Below, in pieces: positions 8,612 to 21,400 of a stretch of 64,000 bases of DNA. The stretch is from contig NC_064034.1 in assembly GCF_932526225.1 (NCBI RefSeq), positions 3,954,001-4,018,000 on the forward strand, written 5' to 3'. The notes beneath the pieces were generated by a model, which did not search any database, had not been told where the DNA came from, and saw only the letters and a list, made by a program, of their open reading frames with translations. Position 1 is the stretch's first letter. Every line of letters starts with the position of its first letter. The DNA comes from Nematostella vectensis (lineage: Eukaryota; Cnidaria; Anthozoa; Actiniaria; Edwardsiidae). A program made the position numbers and the translations under genes.

Positions 8612-8684
8612 GCCTCTGTAGCTTAGTGGTAGGAACACTGGTCTAGTAAACCAGGGGTCAAGAGTTCAATTCTGTCCAAAGCCT
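8612..8684 (+). pseudogene. tRNA-Thr (AGT) pseudogene, array edge
   Basis: Most diverged copy (GCTTAGTGGTAGGAAC D arm, TTCAATTCTG T arm, AAAGCCT acceptor); edge units of tandem arrays escape homogenisation. Confidence 0.8.
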
Positions 8685-9232
8685 TTGCATTTTTTTTGAA
8701 AAGCTGTTTTGAATTTTCCCCCATGATTGTCCCGGCCTATTGGTCGTCCTTTGGGATTCTACCACAGGGTGACTTTTAAGTTTTCAATCATGAACTGGAA
8801 AAAATATTTATTTTTGGAGCCTTGTGCACGGTAATAATCCTTTACAGTAGTATATAACGATTTTACCAGATGCAATGAAAATAACAGCTTTTTCAGCGGG
8901 TTATCTAGAGAATGACACATGTTGAAGTCCAGATCAGTAAATTATTCTTTGCGGAATTTTTATGCTCAAAATGGCATCCTTAGTTCCGATAATAATTTGC
9001 TAGGCCCAATCAGAAACCTTTTTCTTTCCAGATAAACACCGACAATGCCTTTTCCTTTTAGTTGACGACGTGCAAGAGGCCGCAGCTGAGTATCCTTCCA
9101 GTTAATACGCTTTTGTTAGGATATAGATTAAATAACCCCTTTCCTGCTCTCTTGAGTATTACTGGTATGGAAAGCTGACGCAGGAAAGGGGTTATTTTAT
9201 AAATATTATATCTTGTTTGAGATGTCACTTAC
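8685..9232. other. gene-free stretch between tRNA array and threonine ammonia-lyase-like exon 9
   Basis: I searched both strands for the expected ACT-domain and CGGN-motif exons of the minus-strand enzyme gene and found none. The donor gtaagt at 9232-9227 is intact, so the downstream exons should lie beyond the array, or have been lost. Confidence 0.6.
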
Positions 9233-12200
9233 CGTTTGCCCTTCAACTCAGGCAGTTGTCCAGATAGTACGGCTGCAAGGCCCGTAGCCCCAGCCCCTTC
9301 AACAACACTCTTTTCAAGCTCAATTAAATGAAGAATAGCTAGCCCAATAAAGTCCTCACTGGAAAAAAGACCAGATATGCACATTATTGAATATTATTTT
9401 CTTGATTTTTCACTTTTTTATTGTTGTTAGCATGAAAGATGTTCAACGTGCGGCATAAGTAAAAAAACCGAGGCTTTACCTCACTACGATTACTTTGTCC
9501 ACGAGATCCTTTGCATTTGCAAATGCATTGCTACCGACCTGAGGGACGCACAGCCCTATAACGAAGAAAGAGCACACAACTTAGTCGCTTGACATATATT
9601 ATATGATACAGTGTAAAACTCTCTTAGTTACTCTTAATTTGTACAATAATACAGAAGAAGCCTAAGCCCTTTGGAGTTCTATTTATCGAAGAGTAGGATC
9701 TTTCTTGTTATGATACGGGCCTGTACCTGGACTAACTTGCCTTCGTTGTTGTTGGTGCGTCTGGTTATACGGCCGTTTGCTCAGTATTTTTTAAGTTAAA
9801 AAAAATCAATGCACTGTCTTTAAGGTTTTAATCACAATCTATTGAGATGCCCCCACCCCGCCCCCTTTCCCCCAACCATGTTTTCCACTCTCGTAGGGGT
9901 TATCAATACCATCAGCTAGAGTCTCGGAGTGGTGTGCTTCAACTTTGACCGGTGCACCAGCCTCCATCGCCGCCTTGAAACTCGCACATCGCTCAGATTC
10001 TGCGGCCTGAAAAAAACGACGTATGTTGAACCTGCTCTTTTTGGTAAACATAGGGACATGAAGAGAAATGGAAAGCCATATAGAAAAAAACCCGGAACGG
10101 AAAGGAACCGAGTACTTTAAATGATCTAATAAACGCCCGGGGCGTTTATTAAATTTCGACGGTCCGAGGGGGGGGGGGGGGGCGTTCAATAGATAGGCGT
10201 TTATTAGAGAGGGGTGTTTATCATAAACTATAACAATAAAACAAACCCAAGTGCAGTGGGGTTCTAGTCTCAGTCAGGATTGCTAAGCCTGCGTAGCAAG
10301 CGTTTCTTGACATCAAGCAAGTCTTACCCTGTACAGGCCAAACTACTATGCCGTTTGTTTTTAAGCTGTTTAGGGGGCGTTTGTTTTAAAGCTGTTTAGG
10401 GGGCGTTTGTTTTAAAGCTGTGTAGGGGGCGTTTGTTTTAAAGCTGTGTAGGGGGCGTTTGTTTTAAAGCTGTGTAGGGGGGGCGTTTGTTTTTAAGCTG
10501 GGAGGGAGGGTAATGGGGGCGTTATTTAGATGGGATGCTTTTATTGGATCATTTACGGTATACTCATTTTGATGTTCCACAGAAGGCGATCGACTTCTTA
10601 GAATGTTTGAACTCTAGGCAATATTCGGAAAATGCGCGCGCGTGCATTGAATACATCTAATACTACTAGTCCTACTGATAAACAGTGGCTAAACTAGAAA
10701 GGTTTGTATCTGAAGCATTCCTGCTTTGATTGATGTTTTATCGCTACAACAGCAGATTTGACAGACTGATTAGTTTTCGTACTTACAATTATCTTAACGT
10801 GTGGATAGATGGTTTTAACAGCGATCGCGATTCCCGCTAAAAGTCCACCGCCGCCCACAGGCACTATCACGGCGTCCAGCGGATACACCTGGTCTATGAT
10901 CTCCAAGCCTACTGTTCCTTGACCGCTGAGAATATGCGGATGATCATATCTAACAAACACGAAAAGCATATCAATGGATAAGATAAAGAAAGAATAAGCA
11001 TATTAATATTAAGAGTTTTTAAAGTGTGAGTTGAAATTAAATGCTTAAATATTACTATATATTAATATTGAATAGTATTATTATAATCATCTGCTTAAAT
11101 ATTTTTGTCGTTGTTGTTGTCATTATTATTGTGTGATTATTATTGTGTGATTGTGTGATATACATATTGCTATAGATATATTGATATTGCTTAACTTGTC
11201 ATACCCATTTATATAAGCCAAGCCCTTTTGGTCTGCAAGGTCCAAGGCGTATTCTTTCGACTGAAAAACAAATAGCAAAGTTATATTATGTACTCGCTGC
11301 GAGTCAAAGATCTCGATTCCATGCTCGACATTAATAACACGGGTCTTTTTTCGCGCGCGATTAAATGCTTAAATATTTGCGCATTGAAGACTTTTACAAT
11401 GTTACCTCTACTAAATGATGTCCCTTTAGTATAATTGTGGCTCCGTATTCCCTACACATGGTTTGTTTTACCAGTGGGGCGTTCTCTGGCATGACCACCG
11501 TGACTGGAATCTTGAGTTTATTGCCATGATAAGCTAGGGCCTGTGCGTGGTTACCGGCGGATGCGGCAATGACACCTCGTCTTTTTTGTTCCTTAACAAA
11601 ACACAGTTATGCTATCAAGAAAACGTCTATCGTGTTGTTGACGTCCTCTAGTGGAACTAAGTTCGTGCTTTACAATATGGATATCGTGATGCAATTTAAA
11701 AGAGCATTGAAAAGCAAAAGGAGCACAACACAGCGACAATAAAAGATCACAAAGACATTGCTTCATAAGACTTAGAAAATACCACAAAACTCACCTTTGA
11801 TAGTAGAAGTAAAGTATTCAATGCACCACGCTCTTTGAAACTGTAAACAAAAAGGGTACGTATTAGTGTCAAGTAAGTGACAAGTCAACGTTTTTCATCA
11901 CAATTACCTTCCAGTATGTTGCAAATATTCGTTTTTAAAGAAGATTTCCATTCCAACCATCCTTGATATGTCATTTGATTTCTGTCAATAGGATGTAATG
12001 CAGTTAAAACAAAATCGTATAAGGGGACATTTTAAACTTATACCCACCAAACAAGTCGTTCTTTTCACTCCTTTCCGAATTCGAAACTCTGCCGCACATA
12101 TATCTTCAAAGTGAACTTCTATTGGCTTTTCAGAGTCTCCTTTCATACCCATCGATTCCATTTGACTCCTAAGATTCTCTGATATTGCTACAGACGACTC

Positions 12201-12257
12201 AGGATCCGCGAACGGCCCAGTTTTACCTTCCGTATTGGTGCCCTCTTTGGACTCCAT
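9233..12257 (-). CDS. threonine/serine ammonia-lyase-like PLP enzyme, minus copy (first nine exons, incomplete)
   Basis: Exons in transcript order: 12257-12048, 11981-11908, 11840-11795, 11591-11406, 11260-11205, 10949-10787, 10006-9910, 9555-9480, 9358-9233, all with GT-AG borders and a continuous frame. It encodes a fold-type II PLP enzyme of the TdcB/IlvA threonine dehydratase family (L-threonine to 2-oxobutyrate plus ammonia). Visible motifs are [17 protein letters not shown], then GSFKERGA with the Schiff-base lysine, [15 protein letters not shown], the glycine loop [23 protein letters not shown] and LPELKGKR. The start ATG at 12257 (MESKEG) is the first in frame; the frame stays open upstream without ATG. 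The CGGN strand and the ACT domain of the plus paralog are missing in the window, so the gene either runs through the tRNA array as a >8 kb intron or is truncated. Serine racemase or serine dehydratase activity is possible. Confidence 0.85.
10108..10565. mobile_element. MITE/foldback element with internal 27 bp tandem repeat, in intron 6 of the minus enzyme gene
   Basis: The left end (tactttaaatgatctaataaacg) and the right end (reverse complement of gcttttattggatcatttacgg) form imperfect terminal inverted repeats. Inside are a near-perfect palindrome at ~10125-10150, a run of about 15 G at ~10168-10182, and about six copies of a 27 bp unit (gggggcgtttgttttaaagc...) at 10350-10500. No coding capacity. 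Confidence 0.65.
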
Positions 12258-12498
12258 ATTCTTTAGAAAATCTCTTTCAGCAGTTTGAGCTTTCTTTTTT
12301 AACTTCAAACTTGAAATTGAGATATGGAAACCAAAAGCTAGAACATCAATTTTATAATTGATTCAATACGTCATTCATTAGGCGCGCGCGAGTTTTTGGA
12401 TGGTGTTCTAATTTTCGATTTGACTATATACGTCAGACGTGTCTTTATGAATCAAATTCCCCTATTTGTAGTGAGATTATTGAAGTATAGTTTCGATC
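12258..12498. promoter_or_regulatory. putative bidirectional promoter between the paired enzyme genes
   Basis: Only 241 bp separate the divergent start codons (12257 minus, 12499 plus), so both 5' UTRs and core promoters should fit here. It contains a GC-alternating stretch (ggcgcgcgcg) near 12382. No TATA box was identified with confidence. Inferred from gene geometry. Confidence 0.5.
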
Positions 12499-15400
12499 AT
12501 GTCGAATAAGCCTGAGATTACGGTTAAAGACCTAGAAAGTGCTGGAGAAAACCCGGCCACGGACGACAAGCAACAGCGTAAGTTACCCAAAGATAACACA
12601 TTCCTAGAATAATATCAAAAAGTACACAAACACGTCATCAAATAACGTGATTGATTTGGTGGTGTATCATTAAATTTAAATTTTGTGAAAGACGTATTGC
12701 ATGAATTTAATTCTTTTAGCTTATGCAGTGAATTTGACATGTTCAACCTGCCTTCAAGCAGGTCACGTGATATTCCAAAGTCACGTGGGAAGTCACATGA
12801 CGCGTCACGTGACATGAATCTTTTTCTCCAAGATATGACGCCAAAGGAGGAAAGTGTTTCACAAGCGGTAGAAGGTTCTCAAGGCTCCCGGAGGCGGGAA
12901 GGGCAAGAGAGTGGCTCGACCACCCCCAAGGCGAGGCGCTCAAGGCGAACTGTCTCCAGGAGGCGCGAGAGAGGGTTAGAAGTCACGCGGTCCTGGGGAA
13001 GCTCAAGGAGCATAAGTTCGGCTTTTTCACGTAAGCGTATAATGTAACAGAGTACGCGCGCCCATGTCATTTCTCAATTAATTCCATTAAAGAACTCCAC
13101 TTATTCTGGGTATTAGTGGGTTGTCCGATTTTTCTGAGATTTAAAACATTTGAATTATTTTATTTGCCAAACCATATCACTCTTGATTGAATGTCATTGG
13201 TATTGGGTTTCACAACACGAGAGAATTCCCCCCCCCCCCCACGACTTTGAGGGCTGTACAAAAAACATACTGTAGCCCCGCGTCAGTTCTATTCGCAAGA
13301 AATCTTCAATTATAACCCTCGAAGAATTCAAGACTTCTAATACGAAAACATTTGCTTAAAAAGATATCTTCTTCTTGCTTGAATAAGCCGATGGATGCTG
13401 TTAGTGATTTAGTGATGTACGGGTGCGTATAAATACAGCGTGGTGGGCCTTTTAAAATTACCCGATAACAGCCAGTTATAAGTGATGACGCGTAACATTC
13501 TTGTACTGATTGTGCGAGCCGTTCCCTTGCTGTTTGAAGCACCCTTATAGTAATTATAGATTTGTGTGTACATAAGTAACGTGTGTGAGTCGTTAGTTGA
13601 AGGGGCTGGGGACAGCATACGGACTCCTACCTCATCTCACAAGGGAAGGGCACGATGCATGTGTGAAGTCCCGGATCTAGGCGAAGGTCATGGCGTCGTC
13701 AACTTGACAACCATAACAGGGGCCGCGTATCGCATCAGGAATGGCATCGAGAAAACGGCTTGCGAGGTGAGCGAAAACTCTTTTGTCATCAAGAGTCATT
13801 CTAAAACCATTAAAATGCCTTGGTAGCAGCTGATATCGTATATAGCATGGCTTTTCTCGATATGGGGCCAGGGGGCTCCCCGTGCCCCATCCCTTGCTAC
13901 GGCCCCTGCACTGGGACGGAAGTGAAGCGCAAGAAAACTGCTTGATTTTCTTTAGTTTGTTGTTTGACCGATTCTGATTTGTGCTTGCATTTTTTTCTCA
14001 TATCATAGTGAGAACATAACTTTCGGATTTACATGGTTTTTTTTTTTTTAGAACCCCCAAACACACCTCTTATAGTACAAAATCTGATTTATTGCAGAAA
14101 CTAGCGCCATTTACCGAGATCGAGGACTACGATGTGTTCGTTAAGCGAGAATACTTGCAGCCTACGGGGAGGTAAGACAAGGGGGGCTATACTAGCCGGA
14201 AAGTGAGGCAAGGAGAGAGTTTACTAGCCAAGAGATAAGGCGAGGGGGGGGGAGCTTTACTAGCGGGGAGGTGAGGCAAGGGGAGACCTTTATTAGCGGG
14301 GAGGTGAGGCAAGGAGATACCTTTACTAGCGGGGAGGTGAGGCAAGGGGAGACCTTTACTAGCGGGGAGGTGAGGCAAGGAGAGACCTTTACCAGCGGGG
14401 AGGTGAGGCAAGGAGAGACCTTTATTAGCGGGGAGGTGAAGCAAGGGGAGACCTTTACTAGCGGGGAGGTGAGGCTAGGAGAGACCTTTGCTAGCGGGGA
14501 GGTGAGGCTAGGAGAGACCTTTACTAGCGGGGAGGTGAGGCAAGGAGAGACCTTTACTGGCGGGGAGGTGAGGCTAGGAGAGACCTTTACTAGCGGGGAG
14601 GTGAGGCAAGGAGAGACCTTTACTAGCGGGGAGGTGAGGCTAGGAAAGACCTTTACTAGCGGGGAGGTGGGCAAGGAGAGACCTTTCCTAGCGGGGAGGT
14701 GAAGCAAGGGTAGACCTTTACTAGCGGGGAGGTGGGGCAAGGAGAGACCTTTACTGGCGGGGAATTGAGGCTAGGAGAGACCTTTACTAGCGGGGAGGTG
14801 AGGCAAGGAGAGACCTTTACTAGCGGGGAGGTGAGGCAAGGAGAGACCTTTACTAGCGGGGAGGTGAGGCAAGGAGAGACCTTTACTAGCGGGGAGGTGA
14901 GGCAAGGAGAGACCTTTACTAGCGGGGAGGTGTGGCAAGGAGAGACCTTTACTAGCGGGGAGGTGAGGCAAGGGGAGACCTTTATTAGTGGGGAGGTGAG
15001 GCAAGAGGAGACCTTTACTAGCGGGGAGGTGAGGCAAGGAGAGACCTTTACTAGCGGGGAGGTGAAGCAAGGGGAGACCTTTACTAGCGGGGAGGTGAGG
15101 CTAGGAGAGACCTTTACTAGCGGGGAGGTGAGGCTAGGAGAGACCTTTACTGGCGGGGAGGTGAAGCAAGGGGAGACCTTTACTGACGGGGAGGTGAGAC
15201 AAGGGGAGACCTTTACTAGCGGGGAGGTGAGGCTAGGAGAGACCTTTACTAGCGGGGAGGTGATGCAAGGAGAGACCTTTACTGGCGGGGAGGTGGGGCA
15301 AGGAGAGACCTTTACTAGCGATGAGGTGAGGCAAGGGGAGACCTTTACTAGCGGGGAGGTGAGGCAAGGGGGACCTATCCGAAAAGTCCTCTGAGTGAGA

Positions 15401-18400
15401 AAATTAACGTCATCGCAATACTTATGCCAGCGGTTGTGTTTGACAGCTTCAAGGTCCGAGGAGCAAGAAATGCTTTGCTGACACTCACACCGGTAAAAAA
15501 GCTCCGATTTGTGACAGGAACACATTTGTAAAATAAACGTTCCGCACATTTACTGAGTACTGAGCATGCTAAACCCTCATCAACAATGCATCATGGGGGG
15601 GGAGGGTGGTGGTAGAGGAAGGCTGAAGGTTTTTTGAACAATGACGCACACGCAAGAGTCTGCAAGATGAGATAATAAGTTATACCATGCCCGGAATAGG
15701 AACGATGTTTGGCTATCTTCGCCTTTTCGCAGTTGTTCGCTATTGGTTATAGACCTTTTCTCCTGTTCACTGTTGTTCGGACAAAGCTATATTCCTTTCT
15801 TAACCCCTTTAAACCGGATTCGTTTATTATTATTTTTATTCAATATCTATATTACGTTTAATAAATAGTCATGATTTATAATAAAATAAAATAACTCCCG
15901 AGAGCATAAAAGAATACAATACACTAGGAATAAAGTGAAATACAGGGAATCATTCAACGTTTATCCCGGGTGCAAGAAAGAAAAATACCACAAAAGCTTG
16001 CCTCATCCTTGCTCCTTGATAGGAGGAGTGAAAATGGTGAATCGTTCCTATTCCAGGCAGAATATGGGCTAAGTTATGTAACGCTCACGCAGACTATTGA
16101 TTAAGCATTGCTATAAATAAAACGCAAACTATGAGCATTATATGTGTTACAGGAGCAAAAAGGTCGCGGAGTAATCACCACATCTGCAGGGAACCACGGG
16201 CTTGCTCTAGCCCAACAGGGTGACGAGCTCGGAATCCCCGTCATGGTTCTGCTGCCTGAGAACGTGTCGCCGCTCAAGGTCAAGCTGTGCAACCGCTACA
16301 ATGCGACAACTAAACTTGCCGGGCGCAATGCTACAGAGGTAATACATGCCCGCTACAATGCGAAAACTAAACTTGCCGGGCTCGATGCTACGAGGTAATA
16401 CATGCCCGCTACAATGCGACAACTAAACTTGCCGGGCTCGATGCTACAGAGGTAATACATGCCCGCTACAATGCGAAAACTAAACTTGCCGGGCGCAATG
16501 CTACAGAGGTAATACATGCCCGCTACAATGCGAAAACTAAACTTGCCGGGCGCAATGCTACAGAGGTAATACATGCCCGCTACAATGCGACAACTAAACT
16601 TGCCGGGCTCGATGCTACGAGGTAATACATGCCCGCTACAATGCGAAAACTAAACTTGCCGGGCTCGATGCTACGAGGTAATACATGCCCGCTACAATGC
16701 GAAAACTAAACTTGCCGGGCGCAATGCTACAGAGGTAATACATGCCCGCTACAATGCGACAACTAAACTTGCCGGGCGCAATGCTACAGAGGTAATACAT
16801 GCCCGCTACAATGCGACAACCAAACTTGCCGGGCTCGATGCTACGAGGTAATGCATGCCCGTTACAATGCGAAAACTAAACTTGCCGGGCGCAATGCTAC
16901 AGAGGTAATACATGCCCGCTACAATGCGACAACTAAACTTGCCGGGCTCGATGCTACGAGGTAATACATGCCCGCTACAATGCGAAAACTAAACTTGCCG
17001 GGCTCGATGCTACGAGGTAATACATGCCCGCTACAATGCGAAAACTAAACTTGCCGGGCTCGATGCTACGAGGTAATACATGCCCGCTACAATGCGAAAA
17101 CTAAACTTGCCGGGCGCAATGCTACAGAGGTAATACATGCCCGCTACAATGCGACAACTAAACTTGCCGGGCGCAATGCTACAGAGGTAATACATGCCCG
17201 CTACAATGCGACAACCAAACTTGCCGGGCTCGATGCTACGAGGTAATGCATGCCCGTTACAATGCGAAAACTAAACTTGCCGGGCGCAATGCTACAGAGG
17301 TAATACATGCCCGCTACAATGCGACAACTAAACTTGCCGGGCTCGATGCTACGAGGTAATACATGCCCGCTACAATGCGAAAACTAAACTTGCCGGGCTC
17401 GATGCTACGAGGTAATACATGCCCGTTACAATGCGAAAACTAAACTTGCCGGGCTCGATGCTACGAGGTAATACATGCCCGTTACAATGCGAAAACTAAA
17501 CTTGCCGGGCGCAATGCTACAGAGGTAATACATGCCCGTTACAATGCGAAAACTAAACTTGCCGGGCTCGATGCTACGAGGTAATACATGCCCGTTACAA
17601 TGCGAAAACTAAACTTGCCGGGCGCAATGCTACAGAGGTAATACATGCCCGCTACAATGCGAAAACTAAACTTGCCGGGCTCGATGCTACGAGGTAATAC
17701 ATGCCCGCTACAATGCGAAAACTAAACTTGCCGGGCTCGATGCTACGAGGTAATACATGCCCGTTACAATGCGAAAACTAAACTTGCCGGGCTCGATGCT
17801 ACGAGGTAATACATGCCCGTTACAATGCGAAAACTAAACTTGCCGGGCGCAATGCTACAGAGGTAATACATGCCCGCTACAATGCGAAAACTAAACTTGC
17901 CGGGCTCGATGCTACGAGGTAATACATGCCCGTTACAATGCGAAAACTAAACTTGCCGGGCTCGATGCTACGAGGTAATACATGCCCGTTACAATGCGAA
18001 AACTAAACTTGCCGGGCGCAATGCTACAGAGGTAATACATGCCCGCTACAATGCGAAAACTAAACTTGCCGGGCTCGATGCTACGAGGTAATACATGCCC
18101 GTTACAATGCGAAAACTAAACTTGCCGGGCGCAATGCTACAGAGGTAATACATGCCCGCTACAATGCGAAAACTAAACTTGCCGGGCGCAATGCTACAGA
18201 GGTAATACATGCCCGCTACAATGCGAAAACTAAACTTGCCGGGCGCAATGCTACAGAGGTAATACATGCCCGCTACAATGCGAAAACTAAACTTGCCGGG
18301 CTCGATGCTACGAGGTAATACATGCCCGCTACAATGCGAAAACTAAACTTGCCGGGCGCAATGCTACAGAGGTAATACATGCCCGCTACAATGCGAAAAC

Positions 18401-21400
18401 TAAACTTGCCGGGCGCAATGCTACGAGGTAATACATGCCCGCTACAATGCGAAAACTAAACTTGCCGGGCGCAATGCTACAGAGGTAATACATGCCCGCT
18501 ACAATGCGACAATTAAACTTGCCGGGCTCGATGCTACGAGGTAATACATGCCCGCTACAATGCGACAACTAAACTTGCCGGGCTCGATGCTACAGAGGTA
18601 ATACATGCCCGCTACAATGCGACAACTAAACTTGCCGGGCGCAATGCTACAGAGGTAATACATGCCCGCTACAATGCGAAAACTAAACTTGCCGGGCTCG
18701 ATGCTACGAGGTAATACATGCCCGCTACAATGCGACAACTAAACCTGCCGGGCTCGATGCTACGAGGTAATACATGCCCGCTACAATGCGACAACTAAAC
18801 TTGCCGAGCGCAATGCTACAGAGGTAATACATGCCCGCTATGCCCGCTACAATGCGACAACTAAACTTGCCGGGCGCAATGCTACAGAGGTAATACATGC
18901 CCGCTACAATGCGAAAACTAAACTTGCCGGGCGCAATGCTACAGAGGTAATACATGCCCGCTACAATGCGAAAACTAAACTTGCCGGGCTCGATGCTACG
19001 AGGTAATACATGCCCGCTACAATGCGAAAACTAAACTTGCCGGGCTCGATGCTACAGAGGTAATACATGCCCGCTACAATGCGAAAACTAAACTTGCCGG
19101 GCTCGATGCTACGAGGTAATACATGCCCGCTACAATGCGAAAACTAAACTTGCCGGGCTCGATGCTACAGAGGTAATACATGCCCGCTACAATGCGAAAA
19201 CTAAACTTGCCGGGCTCGATGCTACGAGGTAATACATGCCCGCTACAATGCGACAACTAAACTTGCCGGGCGCAATGCTACAGAGGTAATACATGCCCGC
19301 TACAATGCGAAAACTAAACTTGCCGGGCTCGATGCTACGAGGTAATACATGCCCGCTACAATGCGAAAACTAAACTTGCCGGGCTCGATGCTACGAGGTA
19401 ATACATGCCCGCTACAATGCGAAAACTAAACTTGCCGGGCTCGATGCTACGAGGTAATACATGCCCGCTACAATGCGAAAACTAAACTTGCCGGGCGCAA
19501 TGCTACAGAGGTAATACATGCCCGCTACAATGCGACAACTAAACTTGCCGGGCGCAATGCTACAGAGGTAATACATGCCCGCTACAATGCGAAAACTAAA
19601 CTTGCCGGGCGCAATGCTACAGAGGTAATACATGCCCGCTACAATGCGAAAACTAAACTTGCCGGGCGCAATGCTACAGAGGTAATACATGCCCGCTACA
19701 ATGCGAAAACTAAACTTGCCGGGCTCGATGCTACGAGGTAATACATGCCCGCTACAATGCGAAAACTAAACTTGCCGGGCGCAATGCTACAGAGGTAATA
19801 CATGCCCGCTACAATGCGACAACTAAACTTGCCGGGCGCAATGCTACGAGGTAATACATGCCCGCTACAATGCGACAACTAAACTTGCCGGGCTCGATGC
19901 TACAGAGGTAATACATGCCCGCTACAATGCGAAAACTAAACTTGCCGGGCGCAATGCTACAGAGGTAATACATGCCCGTTACAATGCGAAAACTAAACTT
20001 GCCGGGCGCAATGCTACGAGGTAATACATGCCCGCTACAATGCGAAAACTAAACTTGCCGGGCGCAATGCTACAGAGGTAATACATGCCCGCTACAATGC
20101 GGAAACTAAACTTGCCGGGCGCAATGCTACAGAGGTAATACATGCCCGCTACAATGCGAAAACTAAACTTGCCGGGCGCAATGCTACAGAGGTAATACAT
20201 GCCCGCTACAATGCGAAAACTAAACTTGCCGGGCTCGATGCTACGAGGTAATACATGCCCGCTACAATGCGACAACTAAACTTGCCGGGCGCAATGCTAC
20301 AGAGGTAATACATGCCCGCTACAATGCGAAAACTAAACTTGCCGGGCTCGATGCTACGAGGTAATACATGCCCGCTACAATGCGAAAACTAAACTTGCCG
20401 GGCGCAATGCTACAGAGGTAATACATGCCCGCTACAATGCGACAACTAAACTTGCCGGGCTCGATGCTACGAGGTAATACATGCCCGCTACAATGCGACA
20501 ACTAAACTTGCCGGGCGCAATGCTACAGAGGTAATACATGCCCGCTACAATGCGAAAACTAAACTTGCCGGGCTCGATGCTACGAGGTAATACATGCCCG
20601 CTACAATGCGAAAACTAAACTTGCCGGGCGCAATGCTACAGAGGTAATACATGCCCGCTACAATGCGACAACTAAACTTGCCGGGCGCAATGCTACAGAG
20701 GTAATACATGCCCGCTACAATGCGAAAACTAAACTTGCCGGGCGCAATGCTACAGAGGTAATACATGCCCGCTACAATGCGAAAACTAAACTTGCCGGGC
20801 GCAATGCTACAGAGGTAATACATGCCCGCTACAATGCGAAAACTAAACTTGCCGGGCGCAATGCTACGAGGTAATACATGCCCGCTACAATGCGAAAACT
20901 AAACTTGCCGGGCTCGATGCTACGAGGTAATACATGCCCGCTACAATGCGACAACTAAACTTGCCGGGCGCAATGCTACGAGGTAATACATGCCCGTTAC
21001 AATGCGAAAACTAAACTTGCCGGGCTCGATGCTACGAGGTAATACATGCCCGCTACAATGCGACAACTAAACTTGCCGGGCGCAATGCTACGAGGTAATA
21101 CATGCCCGCTACAATGCGAAAACTAAACTTGCCGGGCTCGATGCTACGAGGTAATACATGCCCGCTACAATGCGACAACTAAACTTGCCGGGCTCGATGC
21201 TACGAGGTAATACATGCCCGCTACAATGCGACAACTAAACTTGCCGAGCGCAATGCTACAGAGGTAATACATGCCCGCTATGCCCGCTACAATGCGACAA
21301 CTAAACTTGCCGGGCGCAATGCTACAGAGGTAATACATGCCCGCTACAATGCGAAAACTAAACTTGCCGGGCGCAATGCTACAGAGGTAATACATGCCCG

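Larger units (their letters stand above)
1..8684 (+). repeat. tandem array of tRNA-Thr genes (~52 units, ~161 bp period)
   Basis: Each unit holds a 73-nt tRNA: acceptor GCCTCTG pairing with CAGAGGC plus discriminator T, D arm GCTC/GAGC, anticodon arm CTGGT/ACCAG, T arm GAGAG-TTCGAGT-CTCTC. The anticodon loop CTAGTAA gives AGT, CTTGTAA gives TGT and CTCGTAA gives CGT, all threonine. I count one 3' fragment at the left edge, 38 AGT, 12 TGT and 1 CGT copies, all on the plus strand. Until ~7230 spacers are ~88 bp and of one family, with a T-run Pol III terminator just after the tRNA and a conserved 5' flank (ctgtcagcgtact). From 7230 a second spacer family (acggctaatcgttttggcaaa) alternates in. 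No CCA is encoded, as expected in eukaryotes. Open frames across the array are artefacts. The array continues past the left edge. Confidence 0.97.

Noticed and set aside
1-8684. Regular repeat-spacer layout resembling a CRISPR array
   Set aside because: The repeated unit folds as a tRNA with Pol III terminators, spacers are homologous to each other, and the genome is eukaryotic.
12685-13047. 120-codon arginine/serine-rich frame in intron 1 of the plus enzyme gene
   Set aside because: The exon 1 to exon 2 junction joins in phase without it, and composition reflects E-box and gag-rich DNA.
14187-15549. Long repetitive frames (up to 297 codons) on both strands
   Set aside because: The 33 bp minisatellite is a multiple of three, so frames stay open by period; composition is pure repeat and lies in an intron.
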